64,000 nucleotides of DNA, taken from contig NZ_LT906450.1 of NCBI RefSeq assembly GCF_900187265.1, positions 1,975,444 through 2,039,443 on the forward strand, written 5' to 3'. Made by a program: the position numbers and the translations under genes. The stretch is from Rhodococcus rhodochrous (lineage in GTDB: Bacteria; Actinomycetota; Actinomycetes; Mycobacteriales; Mycobacteriaceae). Positions 1 through 8,380 of the stretch are shown one piece after another; position 1 is the first letter of the stretch; each line of letters begins with the position of its first letter. Under the pieces are notes generated by a model. That model saw nothing but the letters and a program-made list of their open reading frames with translations, was not told the origin of the DNA and did no database searches.

Positions 1-1
1 C

Positions 2-757
2 ACCGGCGCCGGGATGGGAATCGGCCGCGGCGTTGCCGGCGCGCTGGCCCGTGAGGGGGCGAGCGTCGTCGTCGCCGAGGTGGATGAGCAGGCAGGAGCC
101 GATACCGCGCGGTGGATCACCGACAGTTGGGGCGTGGCCGCGCATTTCGTACCGACGGATGTCACCGACCGCGAACAGGTGCACGCCATGGTGGATGCCG
201 CGGTGCGCGAATTCGGGCGTCTCGACATCCTGGTCAACAACGCTTGGCGTTCATTGGGTTTCGCGCGGCTGGAGAACATGCCCGAGGAGAGCATGCAGTC
301 GGGTTTCGACATGGCCGTGATGGCCGCCTTCTGGGCGATGCAACGTGCGTACCCGGAACTGGCCCGACACGGCACCGGTCGGGTCATCAACATGTGCAGT
401 CTCAACGGCGTCAATGCGCACATGTACTCGGTGTCGTACAACGCTGCGAAAGAGGCACTGCGCAGCATGACGCGCACTGCGGCTCGGGAATGGGCACCGA
501 AGCAGTTGTGCTGCAACGTGATCTGTCCCGGCGCGCAGAGCGCGGCATATCAGCGGGTCGCGGAGGCGGACCCGCAGATGGCAGCGACGCAGGCCGCAGC
601 GAACCCGATGGGCCGTATCGGTGACCCGCTCGAGGACATCGGCACGGTCGCAGCCTTTCTCGCGAGCGACGACTCCCGCTATCTCACAGGCAACACGCTG
701 TTCGTCGACGGCGGTAGCCACATCAACGGCGTGCAGTGGGCGCCGAACGTGGACTGA
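2..757 (+). CDS. SDR-family oxidoreductase, 5'-truncated by window edge
   Basis: NAD(P)-dependent short-chain dehydrogenase. The reading frame is open to the first base and begins inside the Rossmann glycine motif (TGAGMGIG), so only about the first 10-15 residues should be missing. Later landmarks are the LVNNA strand end, a serine in NMCSLNG and the catalytic YNAAK (Tyr codon at 437, Lys codon at 449), followed by a C-terminal FVDGGSHINGVQW. The length (about 250 aa) is normal for classical SDRs. The substrate cannot be told from sequence. The gene lies 18 nt before a secreted lipase on the same strand, so the two may be cotranscribed, although no functional link is evident. Confidence 0.9.
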   Translation, partial: TGAGMGIGRGVAGALAREGASVVVAEVDEQAGADTARWITDSWGVAAHFVPTDVTDREQVHAMVDAAVREFGRLDILVNNAWRSLGFARLENMPEESMQSGFDMAVMAAFWAMQRAYPELARHGTGRVINMCSLNGVNAHMYSVSYNAAKEALRSMTRTAAREWAPKQLCCNVICPGAQSAAYQRVAEADPQMAATQAAANPMGRIGDPLEDIGTVAAFLASDDSRYLTGNTLFVDGGSHINGVQWAPNVD

Positions 758-775
758 AATCCCAACGGAGGATTC

Positions 776-1957
776 ATGCTCTCTCGTACTTCCCGGCGCC
801 TGGTGGCAGCACTCACCGCAACGGCGATGCTCGGTATCACATCCTGCGCGGACTCCGGTGACGACACCGAGGAGACTTCCGGCGGGCCGGGCTCTCTCGT
901 CACCGAACGTACCCTCACCGGTGCGGCGGCGATTCCCAGCGCATCGCGCACGCATCTGATCACCTATCTGTCCGAGGGGGCCGACCGGCGCCCCACGCTC
1001 GTGTCGGGCACCGTCGCGATCCCCGACGGTGAGGCCCCCGACGGGGGCTGGCCCGTGATCAGCTGGGCACACGGCACCACCGGGGTCGGTGACGCCTGCG
1101 CACCCTCCGCCGACACCCCCGGCGGTCCGGCCCATTCCTACGTCGGCAGGACCACCGCCATGCTCGACCGGTGGGTCGCCGACGGCTACGCCGTGGTCCA
1201 GACCGACTACGAGGGCCTCGGCACACCGGGCGGACATCCCTACATGAACGGAGACAGCGCAGCCGACAGTGTCGTCGACATCGTGCGTGCCGCGCGGCAA
1301 CTCGACCCGGGTGTCGGCACCCGGTGGATCGCGATGGGGCACAGTCAGGGCGGGCACGCCGCGCTGTATGCGGCGGCACGTGGCGAGGACCGCGCCCCCG
1401 AACTCGAACTGCAGGGTGCGGTCGCCTTCGCCCCCGGCAGCCGCACGAGTGAAACGGCCGAGTACTACGCGACCGCCGGCCCCGCGATCGGTCCGGCGCT
1501 CGGGTTCCTGCCGGTGCTGCTGCTCGGAGCGCAGGCGGCGGACCCGAGCATCGATGCCGACGCGATGCTCACCGACGCCTCGCGCCCCTTGCTCGACGCC
1601 GCGCGCACCGGGTGCATGGACGACATCCGCGAGGTGGCGAGCACGGTACCGGTGGATCAGGTGTTCGCCCCGGATGCGGACCTCGAGTCGCTCCGCGAGT
1701 ACTACGCCGGCCAGGAGGTCGAACCGCTCACCCTGGCGGTGCCGACGCTCGTCGTGCAGGGAAGCGACGACGCGCTGGTACTGCGTCCGGTCACCGACGA
1801 GGTGACCGCTGCACTGTGCGACAACGGAGCCGACCTGACCTATCGAGTGTACGAGGGGGCCGACCACCGCGCGGTACTCGAGGAGTCCTTCGGCGACGTG
1901 CGGGCGTTCGTCGACGGAGTACGCGCGGGCGAGGCGCAGGACGGCACGTGCGATTGA
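776..1957 (+). CDS. secreted lipase / alpha-beta hydrolase lipoprotein (LIP family)
   Basis: 393 aa. The N-terminus carries Arg residues, a hydrophobic stretch and a lipobox-like ITSC near residue 24, followed by an acidic Gly/Ser linker, so it is probably exported and possibly lipid-anchored. The body resembles the secretory lipase family (Candida antarctica lipase A type): HGTTGVGDAC, then a nucleophile elbow GHSQGG with Ser at residue 190. A late VVQGSDDALV segment and an EGADHR segment supply the likely Asp and His. It should hydrolyse acylglycerols or esters outside the membrane. A GGAGG ribosome site lies just upstream. It converges with fdhD, with only 9 nt between the stops. Confidence 0.87.
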   Translation: MLSRTSRRLVAALTATAMLGITSCADSGDDTEETSGGPGSLVTERTLTGAAAIPSASRTHLITYLSEGADRRPTLVSGTVAIPDGEAPDGGWPVISWAHGTTGVGDACAPSADTPGGPAHSYVGRTTAMLDRWVADGYAVVQTDYEGLGTPGGHPYMNGDSAADSVVDIVRAARQLDPGVGTRWIAMGHSQGGHAALYAAARGEDRAPELELQGAVAFAPGSRTSETAEYYATAGPAIGPALGFLPVLLLGAQAADPSIDADAMLTDASRPLLDAARTGCMDDIREVASTVPVDQVFAPDADLESLREYYAGQEVEPLTLAVPTLVVQGSDDALVLRPVTDEVTAALCDNGADLTYRVYEGADHRAVLEESFGDVRAFVDGVRAGEAQDGTCD

Positions 1958-1966
1958 TGCCGTCGA

Positions 1967-2797
1967 TCAGTCGGTCTTGATGCGTTCGGGGACGGTGTAG
2001 ATGTTCATCGTGTCGCCGCGGAGGAAGCCCACGAGGGTGAGGTCGGACTCCGCGGCGAGATCGACGGCCAGCGACGACGGCGCCGAGACCGCCGCGAGCA
2101 CGGGGATCCCGGCCATGACCGCCTTCTGCACGAGTTCGAACGAGGCGCGTCCGCTCACCATGAGCACGCTGTGCGAGAGCGGAACCCGGTTGTCGGTCAG
2201 GGCCCAGCCGATCACCTTGTCGACGGCGTTGTGCCGGCCGACGTCCTCGCGCAGGGCCAGCAGCGCCCCGTCGGGGGTGAACAGTGCGGCCGCGTGCAGA
2301 CCGCCGGTCGACTCGAAGACCTGCTGGTGCCGACGCAGGGTGTCGGGCAGTTCGGTGAGGGTGTGCGTGCCGATCGAGGTGGTGCCGGCATCCTTCAACG
2401 GATAGCGGGTGCGCGTGCGCACCTCGTCGAGCGAGTTCTTCCCGCACACCCCGCACGCGGAGGTCGTCGTGAACGCGCGTCGCCCCGTCCCTTCGGGGAC
2501 GGTGACGCCGGGGGCGAGGGCGACGTCGAGGACGTTGTAGGTGTTGGCGCCGCTCTCGTCCACGCCGTCGCAGTAGCGGACGGCGGCGATGTCCTCGCGA
2601 CTGCCGATCATCCCTTCGGCCAGCAGGAAGCCGTGGACGAGGTCGACGTCGTGCCCGGGGGTGCGCATCGTGATGGTGAGCGACTCACCGCCGACCCTGA
2701 TCTCGAGTGGTTCCTCGACGGCGAGGGTGTCGGGACGTCGCGTCGCCCTGTCCGCAGTGATGCGCAGTACCGGTCGACGTGTCGTGACCCGTCCCAT
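1967..2797 (-). CDS. fdhD: formate dehydrogenase accessory sulfurtransferase FdhD
   Basis: 276 aa, normal for the family. FdhD passes sulfur from a cysteine desulfurase to the molybdenum cofactor so that formate dehydrogenase becomes active. Visible hallmarks are the central CGVCGK motif (Cys115 and Cys118, the sulfur-relay cysteines), the FLLAEG segment before it, [14 protein letters not shown] in the C-terminal half, and [11 protein letters not shown] near the end. No formate dehydrogenase lies in this window. The neighbouring amine genes would produce formaldehyde and then formate, so the location is suggestive, but that link is inference. Confidence 0.95.
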   Translation of the reverse strand: MGRVTTRRPVLRITADRATRRPDTLAVEEPLEIRVGGESLTITMRTPGHDVDLVHGFLLAEGMIGSREDIAAVRYCDGVDESGANTYNVLDVALAPGVTVPEGTGRRAFTTTSACGVCGKNSLDEVRTRTRYPLKDAGTTSIGTHTLTELPDTLRRHQQVFESTGGLHAAALFTPDGALLALREDVGRHNAVDKVIGWALTDNRVPLSHSVLMVSGRASFELVQKAVMAGIPVLAAVSAPSSLAVDLAAESDLTLVGFLRGDTMNIYTVPERIKTD

Positions 2798-3097
2798 CGT
2801 CTACCTCCCAGATGCGTACAGCGGTTCGAGCCGTCGTTCCCACGGAACCCCGGCAGGGCCGGGGTACCCCGGTGGCACAGGTTGTGCACACCGCGGGACG
2901 CGGCGTCTCGTCCTCCATACTGCCTGCCCGGACGCAACGGCATCCCTGTCCGGTGAACTGCGGTGGCGTTACACGAAGTTCACCCGCGCCTCGCAGGGAC
3001 ATTACAGAGTGGGTCCACTCTCAGGGGACGGTGATGAATGCGGGTCACCGACTGACGTAGGGGTCGTGACCCCCGGGATCGAACAGGGTGGACTTAT
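2798..3097. other. divergent intergenic region between fdhD and amt
   Basis: 300 nt with no convincing gene. It must hold the promoters of both divergent genes. It contains an 8-bp inverted repeat (2952-2984, listed separately), a palindromic AGAGTGG-GT-CCACTCT at 3006-3021 and a GGGGTC-GT-GACCCC palindrome at 3060-3073, just upstream of the amt ribosome site. These look like operator or mRNA hairpin sites. GTTAC at 2968-2972 resembles half of an actinobacterial GlnR site, but no full GlnR box is visible. Confidence 0.5.
2952..2984. promoter_or_regulatory. inverted repeat upstream of amt, candidate operator
   Basis: GGTGAACT at 2952-2959 and its exact reverse complement AGTTCACC at 2977-2984 are separated by 17 nt. 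The site lies about 115 nt before the amt start and about 155 nt before fdhD. The binding protein is unknown; the XRE-cupin regulator downstream is a candidate. Confidence 0.4.
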
Positions 3098-4435
3098 ATG
3101 GAACAGGCACTCGCGGCCGCCGATACCGCCTGGGTTTTGGCGGCGTTCACAGCAGTCGTACTGATGGTTCCGGGCCTGGCGCTGTTCTACAGCGGCATGC
3201 TCGGAGTCAAGAGCGCGCTCAACATGATCATGATGGTCTTCGGCGGATTCGCCGTCACGGCCGTCCTGTGGGTGCTGTTCGGTCCGGCCGCCGTGCTCGG
3301 TGACAGCGTCGGGGGCCTCGGCCTCATCGGCGATCCCTTCACCGACATCGGTCTGGGGTCGCTGCTCGAGGAGGACCCGGACGGAGGGATGCCCGCCGCA
3401 CTGACCGCGGCCTTCCACCTCCTCTTCGCGGGCATCACAGTGGCGATCATCGCCGGTGGTGTCGCGGACCGGATGAAGTTCTCGGCGTGGCTGGTGTTCT
3501 CGGGCATCTGGGTCGTCCTCGTCTACTTCCCGGTCGCGCACTGGGTCTTCGCCTTCGACGACGAGGAGGCGGGCACGAAGGGCGGATGGATCGCCAACAC
3601 GCTCGCCGCCCACGACTTCGCCGGCGGCACCGCCGTGCACATGAACTCGGGTGTCGCGGCGCTGGCACTCGCCATCGCACTCGGTCGCCGCCGTGGATTC
3701 CCGCACGTGGCCCGTCCCCACAACCTGCCCCTCGTCGTGCTCGGTGGCGGAATCCTGCTGTTCGGCTGGTTCGGCTTCAACGGCGGTTCGGCGGGCGGCG
3801 CCAACCACATGGCCGGTGTCGTCGTCCTCAACACGCTCGTCGCTGCGATGGCCGGCCTGCTCGGCTGGCTGATAGTCGAACGCATCAAGGAGAAGCACGC
3901 GACGACGCTCGGTGCCATCTCGGGCGTGATCGCCGCACTCGTGGGCATCACGCCCGCAGCGAGCCTCGTGTCCCCGCTCGGCGCCCTGCTGATCGGCGTG
4001 GTCTCCGGTGCCGTCGGCTGCTTCGCCGTGAGCTGGAAGTTCCGCATGGGCTACGACGACTCGCTCGACGTCGTCGCCATCCACCTCATGGGCGGCGTCG
4101 TGGGCACCACCCTCATCGCCTTCGTCGCGACGGCCGCCGCGCCGGCCGGTGTCGACGGTCTGTTCTTCGGTGGTGGGATCGACTTCCTCGGACGCCAGGT
4201 CGTCGCGATGGCCGCGGTCTTCGCCTACTCGTTCGCGGTGACCTTCCTGATCGCGAAGGCGCTCGACAAGATCATGGGCATCCGGGTCGACACCGAGACG
4301 GAGATGCGAGGCATCGACGTCCCGGTCCACGGGGAGACGGCCTACGTGATGGATTCGTTCTCACCGACCGGTCCGTCGACGCTGCGCCCCGAGGTGTTCG
4401 CCGAGGATCGCGACGTGATCGTGCCCAAGTCCTGA
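3098..4435 (+). CDS. amt: ammonium / methylammonium transporter (Amt)
   Basis: 445 aa polytopic membrane protein of the Amt/MEP/Rh family that conducts ammonium or methylammonium. The N-terminal helix holds the LFYSGML signature. The pore signature is present: Asp173, eight residues before His181 (AVHMNSG), and the second pore histidine His329 (AIHLMGG), at spacings like the AmtB twin-histidine site. The C-terminal cytosolic tail (MRGIDVPVHGETAY) matches the PII-regulated tail of the family. It has an AGGGTGGA-type ribosome site. Unlike the usual actinobacterial amtB-glnB-glnD cluster, no PII gene follows. It instead faces a methylamine-type assimilation operon, which suggests alkylamine nitrogen as its context. 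Confidence 0.95.
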   Translation: MEQALAAADTAWVLAAFTAVVLMVPGLALFYSGMLGVKSALNMIMMVFGGFAVTAVLWVLFGPAAVLGDSVGGLGLIGDPFTDIGLGSLLEEDPDGGMPAALTAAFHLLFAGITVAIIAGGVADRMKFSAWLVFSGIWVVLVYFPVAHWVFAFDDEEAGTKGGWIANTLAAHDFAGGTAVHMNSGVAALALAIALGRRRGFPHVARPHNLPLVVLGGGILLFGWFGFNGGSAGGANHMAGVVVLNTLVAAMAGLLGWLIVERIKEKHATTLGAISGVIAALVGITPAASLVSPLGALLIGVVSGAVGCFAVSWKFRMGYDDSLDVVAIHLMGGVVGTTLIAFVATAAAPAGVDGLFFGGGIDFLGRQVVAMAAVFAYSFAVTFLIAKALDKIMGIRVDTETEMRGIDVPVHGETAYVMDSFSPTGPSTLRPEVFAEDRDVIVPKS

Positions 4436-4462
4436 TCGACGGGCTTCGTTGATCGAACGGCA

Positions 4463-4494
4463 GGAGCCCTCACCGCACGCGAGGTGAGGGCTCC
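4463..4494 (+). terminator. hairpin terminator after amt
   Basis: Perfect 12-bp stem GGAGCCCTCACC / GGTGAGGGCTCC with an 8-nt loop, followed by GTTGTGTT. It lies between the convergent amt and XRE-cupin genes and probably serves both strands. Confidence 0.8.
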
Positions 4495-4518
4495 GTTGTG
4501 TTCACGGTTTCCGGTCGT

Positions 4519-5166
4519 TCACGGCTGGTGGTTGTCGGGATACGCCGTGACGGCGAGGAACCGGATGGGCAGCTTCAGCAGCTCGTTCGGTCCGTGCAAC
4601 CCCTCGCCGTCGAGGAGCAGTGCGTCGCCCGGCTGCAGGTGGTACTCGGAATCGCCGTGGCCGTAGAGCATCTCGCCCTCGAGCATGTACAGCAGCTCCG
4701 TGCCGGGATGCTGGAAGAGCGGGAAGACGTCGCTCGCGTCGGTGAGGGTCACCAGCACCGGTTCGAGTCTCTTGTGCTGGCCGCGCAGCGCACCGAGCAG
4801 TTCGTAGTGATGGCCCACCCGCGTACCACGACCGACGATCTCGGCGCCGTGCCCGTTCTTGGTGAACACCGCGTCGCGGTGCGCGTCCGCGCCCCGGAAG
4901 AGCGAGGTGACGGGGACGTCGAGGCCGGCGGCGAGCCGGGCGAGCGTCGACAGGCTGCACGAGGTCTGGGCGTTCTCGATCTTCGAGAGCATCGCCTTGG
5001 AGATCCCCACCTTGGCAGCCATGTCGCCGACGGACAGGCCGCTGGCCAAACGCAACGACCGTACCTGGTGGGCGATCGCGCGCTCGAGATCCACACCCGT
5101 CGGGGTGCCGCGCGGGACTTCGCGTCCGGAATCGTCGTACAGGACGGGACGATCTGGGCTGGCCAT
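4519..5166 (-). CDS. XRE-family transcriptional regulator with cupin domain
   Basis: 215 aa from the chosen start. An N-terminal HTH_3 domain (about residues 26-82: SVGDMAAKVGISKAMLSKIEN) is followed by a C-terminal cupin_2 barrel (EPVLVTLTDASDVFPLFQHPGTELLYMLEGEM...LQPGDALLLDG). Such XRE-cupin proteins sense a small ligand and often control amine, amino-acid or polyamine catabolism. The start at 5166 is preferred over 5274 because TACGCT lies 6 nt before it (leaderless pattern), and the upstream extension runs into the operon terminator. It follows the methylamine-like operon on the same strand and is its likely regulator. Confidence 0.9.
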   Translation of the reverse strand: MASPDRPVLYDDSGREVPRGTPTGVDLERAIAHQVRSLRLASGLSVGDMAAKVGISKAMLSKIENAQTSCSLSTLARLAAGLDVPVTSLFRGADAHRDAVFTKNGHGAEIVGRGTRVGHHYELLGALRGQHKRLEPVLVTLTDASDVFPLFQHPGTELLYMLEGEMLYGHGDSEYHLQPGDALLLDGEGLHGPNELLKLPIRFLAVTAYPDNHQP

Positions 5167-5223
5167 ATCGTCAGCGTAGCGTGTGTCCACCGGTGGTGAA
5201 CGCCGCAATGCGGACACGGCGGC

Positions 5224-5272
5224 GCCCTCCACGGATCCGGACGACAGGGATCCGGCCGGGTCCGTGGAGGGC
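5224..5272 (-). terminator. hairpin at the end of the GlnT-to-FAD-oxidoreductase operon
   Basis: GCCCTCCACGGA (5224-5235) pairs perfectly with TCCGTGGAGGGC (5261-5272), with a 25-nt GC-rich loop that can itself fold. It begins 22 nt after the stop of the FAD oxidoreductase gene. No clear U-tract. Confidence 0.6.
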
Positions 5273-5294
5273 ACGAGTGCTGAGCGGGTGGGGA

Positions 5295-6485
5295 TCAGCG
5301 CATCTCGCCGGCGCCTTCGTAGGGGTTGAGGCTCAGGAGCAGATCACCCTCCTCGAAGCGGGAGAAACGGAAGTCGTCCGGGTTCACGTTCGGAAGGTCG
5401 GTCTTCCCGTCGATCAGCAGGTCGGCGACCAGCTTGCCCACGGCGGGGGAGATCTTGAATCCGTGCCCGGAGAATCCCGTCGCCAGGAACAGACCCTCGA
5501 CCGGTGCCGGACCGATGACGGGGTTGTAGTCCTCGGTGACGTCGTAGGCACCGACGTAAGAACTGGTGATCCGCGGGTCCGGCATGTCGGGAAGGCGGTT
5601 GCCGAGCTTCGTGATGTTCTTCTCGATCGTCGAGTCGTCGGCGCGGTTGACGTACTTGTCGGGATCGATGTACTGCGGCGTCTGGTGATCGGAATTGCCC
5701 ACCAGGAGTTCACCGTTCGGCTCACGGCAGATGTACTGCAGACCCGCCAGATCGGACAGCACCGGCACCTCCGGGGTCGGGACGCCCTGGTCGACGAGAA
5801 CCAACTGCGCGCGCTGCGCCCGGACGTCGATGTCGACGCCGACCCCGGCGACGAGTGCCGGCGTCCAGGGTCCCGCCGCGACGATGACCTGCTCGGCGTG
5901 CACTTCGGAGCCGTCGGCGAGGGTGACGCCGTAGACGCGGCCGGCGGCGTTCTGCAGCAGCGACACCACCGGGGTGCTCTGCCGGATCTTCACGCCCATC
6001 CGGCGGGCTGTCGCTCCGAACGCCATGCCCGCCATGTAGGCCTCGCCGCGACCGCCGAGCGGTTCGTAGGCGAACAGGGCGAAGTCGTCGAGGTGCAGGC
6101 CCGGCCACAGTTCGGCCATCTTGTCGTGGGTAATGAGTTCGGTGGCGATACCCAGGCCCTGCATCATCTCGATGTTCGCTTCGAGCGGCTTGACGTTGTT
6201 CTCCGCCACACCGACGACGTAACCGCACTGGCGGAACGCCATGTCGTCGCCGAAGATCTCGGTCGCCTTGGTGAAGATGTCGACGCCGTACCAGGACATC
6301 GCAGCCAACGACGGGGTGCCGTAGTGACAGCGCACGACACCGCTGGACTTGCCGGTCATGCCGGAGCAGAGGGTGTCGCGCTCGAGGACGAGGACGTCGG
6401 TCTCGCCGCGGTCGGCGAGGGAGTAGGCGATGGCCAGGCCTTCGAGGCCGCCGCCGACGATCAGAAACTTGGTCGTGTCCGTCAC
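5295..6485 (-). CDS. FAD-dependent amino-acid/amine oxidoreductase (DadA/SoxB type)
   Basis: 396 aa DAO-fold flavoenzyme. It has an N-terminal dinucleotide motif FLIVGGGLEGLAIAYSL, an acidic strand end (LVLERD), SSGVVRCHYG near the flavin, and a C-terminal GLFLATGFSGHGFKISPAVG, the FAD-closing segment of the sarcosine oxidase beta / glycine oxidase group. It should oxidise a secondary or primary amine at the carbon next to nitrogen. As last gene of an operon with a GlnT-like synthetase and Glx/Mgs proteins, it is a candidate single-chain N-methylglutamate oxidase/dehydrogenase (releasing glutamate and formaldehyde). Sarcosine, another N-methyl amino acid or a D-amino acid remain possible. The role is inferred; the family is clear. 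Confidence 0.85.
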   Translation of the reverse strand: MTDTTKFLIVGGGLEGLAIAYSLADRGETDVLVLERDTLCSGMTGKSSGVVRCHYGTPSLAAMSWYGVDIFTKATEIFGDDMAFRQCGYVVGVAENNVKPLEANIEMMQGLGIATELITHDKMAELWPGLHLDDFALFAYEPLGGRGEAYMAGMAFGATARRMGVKIRQSTPVVSLLQNAAGRVYGVTLADGSEVHAEQVIVAAGPWTPALVAGVGVDIDVRAQRAQLVLVDQGVPTPEVPVLSDLAGLQYICREPNGELLVGNSDHQTPQYIDPDKYVNRADDSTIEKNITKLGNRLPDMPDPRITSSYVGAYDVTEDYNPVIGPAPVEGLFLATGFSGHGFKISPAVGKLVADLLIDGKTDLPNVNPDDFRFSRFEEGDLLLSLNPYEGAGEMR

Positions 6486-6543
6486 CTGAGGATCCTTTGT
6501 TCGGTCGGCCTCCGAATCGGGGAGGTCGGTGGGGGAGTCGATG

Positions 6544-7104
6544 TCAGAGGGAGGAAGTCGGTTCGATGCGGACCAGCAGTCCGGTGGCCGACGAGACTCG
6601 TAGCGTGATCGCCTCGCCGAGGATCAGGACGCAGTCCCCGGGTGCGGCTCGTTTTATGCCCGCCTGCAGAGACCCCGATCGCACGTAGAAGGCGGTGATT
6701 CCGTCTGCGGCGGTGTCGAAGGCCGTGTCGAGCGTGAGATACCCGACGGCCGCGGTGGCAGCCCCACGCGCGGTCATGACATTGAATGCGCGGGTCGCGC
6801 CTCGGGGGATGCAGCGGGGTGCGTCCTCACCGGCGAACGGGTGCGGATGCCACGGATCCAGCGAACGAAGTCCGTGGCCCGAGTGGAGGTCGACACCGTG
6901 CTCACCGACGACGGTGAAGATGCGGTCCCTGCCGGGGAAGGCCGAGAACTCGCTGGGATCGGATCCCAGATCGGCCACGCTGATCCGCCACAGCGGGCGT
7001 CCGGCGGGGCCGCGAGGTCCGGTCGCGACCTCCTCCGTGGTCCCGGCGCCGTTGCGCCAGAGCGTCCGCCGTCGGTCGTCCGAGCGGATCACCTGCACGG
7101 CCAC
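6544..7104 (-). CDS. hutD: HutD-family cupin protein
   Basis: 186 aa. Typical HutD features are visible: an early WRNGAGTTEEVATGP, WRISVADLGSDPSEFSAFPGRDRIFTVV in the middle, and RGATRAFNVMTARG in the second half. HutD proteins are two-cupin proteins associated with histidine catabolism and thought to buffer pathway intermediates; the molecular role is not settled. The GTG start at 7104 directly abuts the TAG stop of the upstream M20 hydrolase, so the two are translationally coupled. No other hut genes are present, which makes a role in histidine use doubtful here. Confidence 0.88.
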   Translation of the reverse strand: MAVQVIRSDDRRRTLWRNGAGTTEEVATGPRGPAGRPLWRISVADLGSDPSEFSAFPGRDRIFTVVGEHGVDLHSGHGLRSLDPWHPHPFAGEDAPRCIPRGATRAFNVMTARGAATAAVGYLTLDTAFDTAADGITAFYVRSGSLQAGIKRAAPGDCVLILGEAITLRVSSATGLLVRIEPTSSL

Positions 7105-8334
7105 CTAACTGCCCGTCGTCCAGTCGGCCATGATGTCGGCCAGCGCCTGCGCTCCGATATTGCAGTCGTCGGCCTCGGCGAACTCGTGCGGTGAATGCGA
7201 GACGCCGGTGGGGTTGCGCACGAACAACATTGCGGTGGGCACTTTTTCCGAGAGGATGCCGGCGTCGTGCCCCGCCTGGGTGGGGAGCACCGGGATGTCC
7301 CCGAGATGCGACAGCGCGCGGCGCAACCGTTCGCGCGGCCCGGCCGGGAACTCGACGATCGGGGTGATCGATTCGGCGAAGACGTCGAATCCGATCTCGT
7401 CCGGCAGGCAGTGCTTGCGGGCCTCGGCCTCGATCTCGGCGACCAGCGTCGTCAGGGTCTCCTCGTCCGCGGCGCGAGCGTCGAGCCAGGCCTTGATCTC
7501 GGAGGGAATCGCGTTGGCCCCGTTGGGCAACACCTCGAGCTTGCCGAAGGTGGCGACCGCGCCGGCCGCCGCGGCACACGAGCGGGCGCTGTGCACCGAC
7601 GAGGCGTAGGCGAGCATCGGATCGCGCCGGTCCACCAGGCGCGTAGCGCCGGCGTGGTTGGCCTCACCGGTGAAGGTGAACTGCCATCGTCCGTGCGGCC
7701 AGATCGACGACGCGACCGCGACCGGCGCGTCGACGAGGTCGAGTGCCCGGCCCTGTTCGACGTGAAGTTCGACGTATACCCCGACCCTGTCGACGAGTGT
7801 GGGATCGGCACCGATGTGTTCGGGTACGCGACCGGCACGGGTCATGGCCTCGGCCAACGTGATTCCGTCACGATCACGCAGGCCGAGCGCGCGCTGGGGA
7901 GTCAGCGCCCCGGTGGTGAGCTGACTTCCCACGCACGCCACACCGAAGCGGGCACCCTCCTCGTCGGAGAACGCGGTGATCGCGATCGGCACGGTCGGGA
8001 CGATGCCGCGTTCCCTTACCAGGTCCACGGCGGAGAAGGCGGAGACCACGCCCAAGGGGCCGTCGAACGCACCGCCGTCGGGCACCGAGTCCAGGTGCGA
8101 ACCGGTGACGAACGCGCCGGTCGGATCGCCCGTCCACCCTTCGGGAAGCCACCAGGCCCACAGGTTGCCGTTACGGTCCTCTTCGACGTCCATGCCGCGC
8201 TCGGCGGCGCAGCCGCGGAACCACTCGCGGAGAGTGAGATCGGCATCGCTCCAGGCGAATCGGCGATAGCCCCCGGTCATCGGATGTTTACCGACCTCCA
8301 GGATCGATGCCCAGAGCGTGTCGAAGGCGGTCAT
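7105..8334 (-). CDS. M20-family amidohydrolase (allantoate / N-carbamoyl-amino-acid hydrolase type)
   Basis: 409 aa. Zinc peptidase-like amidase of the Zn-dependent hydrolase/hydantoinase-carbamoylase group. Metal-site motifs are seen: GSHLDSVPDGGAFDGPLGV (His, Asp), FSDEEGARFG (Glu-Glu), ELHVEQG (His) and a late TQAGHDAGILS (His). The lid-domain substrate segment FTGEANHAG is also present. Enzymes of this family split N-carbamoyl, ureido or formyl amides. The start at 8334 is chosen because a GAGAGGAC ribosome site precedes it; longer frames overlap the next gene. In this operon it may release ammonia or an amine from a ureido or amide compound. The substrate is unknown. Confidence 0.88.
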   Translation of the reverse strand: MTAFDTLWASILEVGKHPMTGGYRRFAWSDADLTLREWFRGCAAERGMDVEEDRNGNLWAWWLPEGWTGDPTGAFVTGSHLDSVPDGGAFDGPLGVVSAFSAVDLVRERGIVPTVPIAITAFSDEEGARFGVACVGSQLTTGALTPQRALGLRDRDGITLAEAMTRAGRVPEHIGADPTLVDRVGVYVELHVEQGRALDLVDAPVAVASSIWPHGRWQFTFTGEANHAGATRLVDRRDPMLAYASSVHSARSCAAAAGAVATFGKLEVLPNGANAIPSEIKAWLDARAADEETLTTLVAEIEAEARKHCLPDEIGFDVFAESITPIVEFPAGPRERLRRALSHLGDIPVLPTQAGHDAGILSEKVPTAMLFVRNPTGVSHSPHEFAEADDCNIGAQALADIMADWTTGS

Positions 8335-8380
8335 GTGTTGTGTCCTCTCGGGAAGTACGGTGGCAGGCCTGTTGCCACGG

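Noticed and set aside
251-1867. 538-codon minus-strand frame across the SDR and lipase genes
   Set aside because: It is antisense to two clearly conserved genes and has no domain of its own.
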